Part shown: positions 18,922 to 22,681 of the stretch, in pieces
Numbering within the stretch: position 1 is the stretch's first letter
Layout: every line of letters begins with the position of its first letter
The notes under the pieces: model-generated
What the model was told of the DNA's origin: nothing
The model's database searches: none
What the model saw: the letters and a program-made list of their open reading frames with translations, nothing else
Assembly: GCA_000697335.1 (NCBI GenBank)
Contig: JNEM01007673.1
Location: 1 to 22,681, forward strand
Length of the DNA stretch: 22,681 bases
From: Conidiobolus incongruus B7586
Taxonomy: Eukaryota; Entomophthoromycota; Entomophthoromycetes; Entomophthorales; Conidiobolaceae
Direction: 5' to 3'
Translations under genes and position numbers: made by a program

Positions 18922-20499
18922 ATGGGTTTAAAACAATTCACAGTTCAGGATGTTGCCAGTCATAATACCGAGCAAGACTGCTGGATTATAGTTCATAATA
19001 AAGTTTACGATATGACTAGCTTTTTGAACGAACATCCTGGTGGTAAGAAAATCGTTCTCAAAGTCGCTGGTCAGGACGCCTCCAAGCAGTTTGATAACTT
19101 TCACAACCAAGCTATTTTAGATAAGTACACCCCCAAACTTTGCATTGGTGAAATCGGTTCAGGTGCCAGTGCTTCCGAATCTAATGAGAAAGAAGAAATT
19201 GAACTTACTCGATTCGGTGAACTTGTTCCTTTCGGTGACCCCACCTGGTATCAAGACTGGAATACTCCTTACTACAAGGACCATCATGCCAAGTTTAGAG
19301 CTGCTATGCGCAAGTTTGTTGATCAACATATTACTCCTAACGTTCACGAATGGGATGAAAACAAAAAGATTCCTGCTGAAGTCTTCAAATTAATGGCAGA
19401 TAATGGACTTTTAGCCCTTGCTGTAGGTAATCCATTCCCTAAGGACTACTACAGCGGAAAGGTACTCGGATATGATGATGTCAGTTTAATTGACCCATTC
19501 ACCAACTTCATCTTCGGTGATGAACTCTCTCGCTGTGGTTCCGGTGGTGTACTCTGGGGTATTTTGGGAGGCCTCGGAATTGGTCTTCCTCCTATTCTCA
19601 AGTTTGGTAGCGAAGAACTTAAACGCAAGGTCGCTCCCGACTGTCTTGCTGGAAAGAAATTCATTTGTTTAGCTATTACCGAACCTTCTGGAGGTAGTGA
19701 CGTCGCTAACATTACCACAGAGGCTAAGCTCTCTGATGATGGTGAACATTATATTGTCAATGGTGAAAAGAAATGGATTACCAATGGTGTCTGGGCTGAT
19801 TACTTTACCGTTGCAGTTCGTACTGGTGAAGCTGGTATGAAGGGCATTTCCCTCTTGTTAATTGAGCGTAACATGCCTGGTGTTAAGACTCGTCAAATGC
19901 ACTGTACTGGTGTCTGGGCCTCTGGTACTGCTTACATTACTTTTGAAGATGTTAAAGTTCCCAAATCCCACATTATTGGTAAAGTTAATGGTGGATTCAA
20001 ATGTATTATGTACAATTTCAACCAAGAACGTATGGGTATTATCATTCAAGCTAACAGATTCTCTCGTGTTTGCTTCGAAGAAGCTCTCAAATATGCTCAT
20101 AAGCGTAAGACTTTTGGCAAGAGACTCATTGATCACCCTGTCATTCGTATGAAATTCGCCAACATGGCCAGACAGATTGAAGCAACCCATTCGTGGATTG
20201 AAAGTATTCTATATCAAACTGCTACATTGCCTTTTGAGGCTCAAGTTCTTCAATTGGGAGGACCTATTGCTTTATGTAAGGCTCAATGTACCCAAGTATT
20301 AGAATACTGTGTACGCGAAGCTGTTCAAATTTTTGGTGGTATTGCTTACACAAGAGGCGGTCAAGGTGAAAAGATCGAAAGATTGAATCGTGAAGTCAGA
20401 GCTTACTCTATTCCTGGAGGTTCTGAAGAAATTATGTTGGAACTTGGTATTCGTCAATCAATGAAGGTCATGGAATTTATGAGAGGTAACAAGCTTTAA
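18922..20499 (+). CDS. Cytochrome b5 / acyl-CoA dehydrogenase fusion protein
   Basis: This 525-residue protein has an N-terminal cytochrome b5 domain (about 4-78) with heme ligands His38 (H-P-G-G) and His61 (D-N-F-H-N). A full FAD-dependent acyl-CoA dehydrogenase follows: N-terminal helical domain about 124-245, middle beta domain with I-T-E-P-S-G-G-S-D-V at 252-261 and V-N-G-E-K-K-W-I-T-N-G after it, and C-terminal helical domain about 365-515. Such fusions are widespread in fungi; the expected reaction is alpha,beta-dehydrogenation of an acyl-CoA, with the heme domain perhaps passing electrons on. The substrate is unknown. The medium-chain-type catalytic Glu position is Gly499 (P-G-G-S-E-E), while Glu369 (N-F-N-Q-E-R) aligns with the catalytic Glu of isovaleryl- and long-chain-type enzymes. 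There is no N-terminal targeting peptide. The C-terminus is Asn-Lys-Leu, a possible weak peroxisomal PTS1. The ATG has A at -3 and G at +4; a 22-codon extension needs a TTG start and is not believed. There is no intron, and codon use is strongly T/C-ending, which suggests high expression. Confidence 0.93.
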   Translation: MGLKQFTVQDVASHNTEQDCWIIVHNKVYDMTSFLNEHPGGKKIVLKVAGQDASKQFDNFHNQAILDKYTPKLCIGEIGSGASASESNEKEEIELTRFGELVPFGDPTWYQDWNTPYYKDHHAKFRAAMRKFVDQHITPNVHEWDENKKIPAEVFKLMADNGLLALAVGNPFPKDYYSGKVLGYDDVSLIDPFTNFIFGDELSRCGSGGVLWGILGGLGIGLPPILKFGSEELKRKVAPDCLAGKKFICLAITEPSGGSDVANITTEAKLSDDGEHYIVNGEKKWITNGVWADYFTVAVRTGEAGMKGISLLLIERNMPGVKTRQMHCTGVWASGTAYITFEDVKVPKSHIIGKVNGGFKCIMYNFNQERMGIIIQANRFSRVCFEEALKYAHKRKTFGKRLIDHPVIRMKFANMARQIEATHSWIESILYQTATLPFEAQVLQLGGPIALCKAQCTQVLEYCVREAVQIFGGIAYTRGGQGEKIERLNREVRAYSIPGGSEEIMLELGIRQSMKVMEFMRGNKL

Positions 20500-20583
20500 T
20501 TGATTTCGCTAACTAAAAAAATCTTTTGTACTCTATCAATGCCTGTCACTTATTTGGTTAATTTGTCATAACATTGTCTGAAT

Positions 20584-20589
20584 AATAAA
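20584..20589 (+). terminator. Poly(A) signal of the dehydrogenase gene
   Basis: AATAAA lies 85 bp after the TAA stop, in a less AT-biased 3' region that also has a T-rich stretch after it. Position and context make it a reasonable 3' end signal. Confidence 0.45.
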
Positions 20590-21550
20590 ATCTGATTTCT
20601 TTACATATAATCAATATAAATTTTACTCTTAAATTATTGCTTATTTGGATGAACCTTTAATTAGCATGATCAAGATCTTATCAATAATATTCATTAATTT
20701 TACAAACAGCTGTTATAATAAGGAATTAAATTAATTAAAATAAACTAATATTTGTTTTAAAAAAATCATACAATATGCTATAATTCTTAATGAAATCAAC
20801 TAAAAATATTATCTATTTAATTAATTAATTAAACCATAAGCGAAATAGTAAGTATCAGGTATCAAATCCAAATAATTAATATACTTGGTTAAATATAATA
20901 ATAATTTGAGTGAACTAGAGTTAAATTTAAATTTTTGCTTTATTAGTTTTAGAGTTTGAATTTCAAGCTAGTGTTTGGAATAATTTTCGGGATTTTAATT
21001 TATTATGACAATTATTTTTCAATTAATAATTTAATTATAACAATATTTATAAATGATTAAATGTCAGATGAAATTTAAAAATACATATTTAAGTATATCA
21101 ATCATATTTTTTTGAAATTAAAAAAATAAGAGTACTATATTAATTAAAATCTTATTGTGAAATTTTAATCATTATAAAAATTGATAATTTTTTATTATAA
21201 TTTTATTTAATAGTTAAAAGTTATATTAAATTATCCTAATATATATTTCAATTCATTATTCAATAATATAAATTAAAATATTTTTATAATTCATATTATT
21301 AAGGAATAAAATTTTTATATAATCCTTATTAAAATTAAATTAAAAAAATGAAATCTGAAAACAAAATATGAGCAAAAATATTAACGGGGTATATGATGAT
21401 AATATTCAATTTAAATATAATTTTTTTAAAAATATAAATAAATAATAGCTATTTTAAATATAAGTATATATTGATCGTTTTTCACTATCACCAGCAATGA
21501 TAAATAAAAAATTAGTAAATTAAATAAATCCCAAATACTTAGCAATTTAA
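20590..21550. other. AT-rich spacer, no gene seen
   Basis: This is 3' flank and spacer. A 10-bp palindrome AACAGCTGTT at 20705-20714 contains a CAGCTG E-box; nothing else stands out. Frames are heavily interrupted. Confidence 0.6.
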
Positions 21551-21757
21551 ATAATTTGTGATAGTGATATTAGTTCTATCCAACCTATCCAGTATGGCAT
21601 CAATCTTAATTTTTTCATATTCTACAGATAGCGATTATTTGGTAAGTTCTTCGATAATAAATTAACAAAAGAAGGCTCTCTCTCTGTTTGCTGTATTGGT
21701 ACTATCAATATTGCACTTGCTATCCCCTTATTATGCTTTAATCCAAAAAATGATTAA
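21551..21757 (+). pseudogene. Fragment of a membrane-protein gene, possibly a transporter
   Basis: One plus-strand frame of 68 codons has a single internal TAG (21629). Its second part reads Arg-Leu-Phe-Gly-Lys-Phe-Phe-Asp, then a short polar loop and a hydrophobic stretch of about 20 residues (Cys-Cys-Ile-Gly-Thr-Ile ... Ile-Pro-Leu-Leu-Cys-Phe). This G-K-x-x-D loop followed by a membrane segment recalls a loop of major facilitator transporters, but the match is loose. An ATG at 21594 in another frame leads to a GTAAGT at 21642, so an exon start is an alternative; the nearest AG would make an intron of only 30 bp. Local base composition is clearly less AT-rich than the flanks (CT run at 21675-21684), which supports a coding origin. 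I find no continuation on either side. Confidence 0.3.
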
Positions 21758-22681
21758 TCAGAGTTATATTCCTAAAGTAATAATTGAGTATAAATAATAA
21801 TAATTCAACTGATCAATCTTATTAATTCAGTATCCATGAACTAGTTGGGAAATGTAAAAAGATTTAGAATAAGGTTAGAATATGCCTATTAAAATTATAT
21901 AGAACACTAATCAAGTAATTTTCCTACTTATTACAATATTAACCCTTTAGGTGATTAACAATTTTTTTCGCTTTTATAGAATTTATGGTTAATGTTTTAT
22001 CAGTACGCTATTTCCAGTTGAATTTGAAGAATTAAATATGGTAAATGTATAATAATAAACAATAATTCTATTATTAAAAATAGAGTAAAAAGTCAATTTA
22101 TGAATATTTTTGTATAAATTCTTACATCTTATTTTATATATTAAATATACTATTTTTGAGAAATTTAAATTTTGAAATACCTATACTTTCCCTTTAGTTA
22201 ATTATATTTCGCTATTATTCCAAAATCTAAAAAAATACTATTAGTATTATAATTGTTAATTTAACAATTTTTAGATTTTGAATTAAAATTTAAATTCAGC
22301 CTTGAATAATAGGTCAACAAAATTCAAATAAAACATTATAAAAAATTATACATTATTTTATCCTGAAAGTTATATATATAACTATAATCCTTGAAAAAAA
22401 CATTTAGCCATTATTTTATCTTTATCATAATTTAACTTAATATTTATAAATTATTAATTATAAAATCAATATAATATTAATTATTATAATATATATTAAG
22501 TTTAAAAATATTAAAAAATCTTAAATATATATTATAAATAGTTTAACAAAATAAAAATTCCTTTAAATAAAATTAAAATATTTTATAATATTGGTTTTTA
22601 ATGAAAAAATAAGGAATTATTTAATTTTTAGTTTTTTAAATATATTGCTAGTTTTGAAAAATAAATATAAATATAATAAAT
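21758..22681. other. AT-rich spacer, no gene seen
   Basis: A short stop-free frame near 21951-22037 after a TTATAG may be a further fragment of the preceding relic but is too short to judge. From about 22050 to the end the sequence is nearly pure A and T with no visible features. Confidence 0.6.

Noticed and set aside
19449-20190. Overlapping frames on both strands inside the dehydrogenase gene
   Set aside because: They are shadows of a strongly biased, highly conserved coding sequence.

Overview
The window looks like nuclear DNA of a very AT-rich fungus, most likely an ascomycete. It has intron-poor, fairly GC-richer genes separated by long AT-rich spacers. One gene is a mitochondrial DEAD-box helicase of the fungal MRH4 type, and another is the fungal cytochrome b5/acyl-CoA dehydrogenase fusion. 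There is also a secreted protein with Lys-Arg (Kex2-type) sites. A retroelement fossil shows almost only transition mutations and no CpG, the pattern left by RIP (repeat-induced point mutation) or by heavy cytosine methylation and deamination. I cannot name the species.

Layout: 1-668 is AT-rich spacer. 674-6374 is a broken Ty3/gypsy-type LTR retrotransposon on the minus strand, with two 398-bp LTRs and flush 5-bp flanking repeats. A promoter spacer leads to a small secreted protein gene at 7964-8239. Another spacer leads to the MRH4-like gene at 9637-11523. The 11.5-15.5 kb stretch has no intact gene. It holds a likely decayed spliced gene near 12034-12811, a weaker relic at 13762-14067 and small repeats. 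A C2H2 zinc-finger regulator gene lies at 15741-16769; its upstream region has a TATA box, an inverted pair of pheromone-response-like motifs and a minimal upstream ORF. The cytochrome b5/acyl-CoA dehydrogenase gene is at 18922-20499. A short membrane-protein-like relic lies at 21551-21757, and the rest is AT-rich spacer.

All four intact genes are on the plus strand, each with its own spacer and AATAAA-like 3' signal. They look independently transcribed, and nothing suggests they form one pathway. Two encode metabolic or organellar proteins (mitochondrial ribosome assembly, acyl-CoA oxidation), one a transcription factor and one a secreted peptide precursor. I found no tRNA, rRNA or CRISPR array. 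I see no clearly new multi-gene system. The best leads are the secreted Kex2-site protein, the active-site layout of the fusion dehydrogenase, the regulatory architecture of the zinc-finger gene, and the decayed genes in the spacers.
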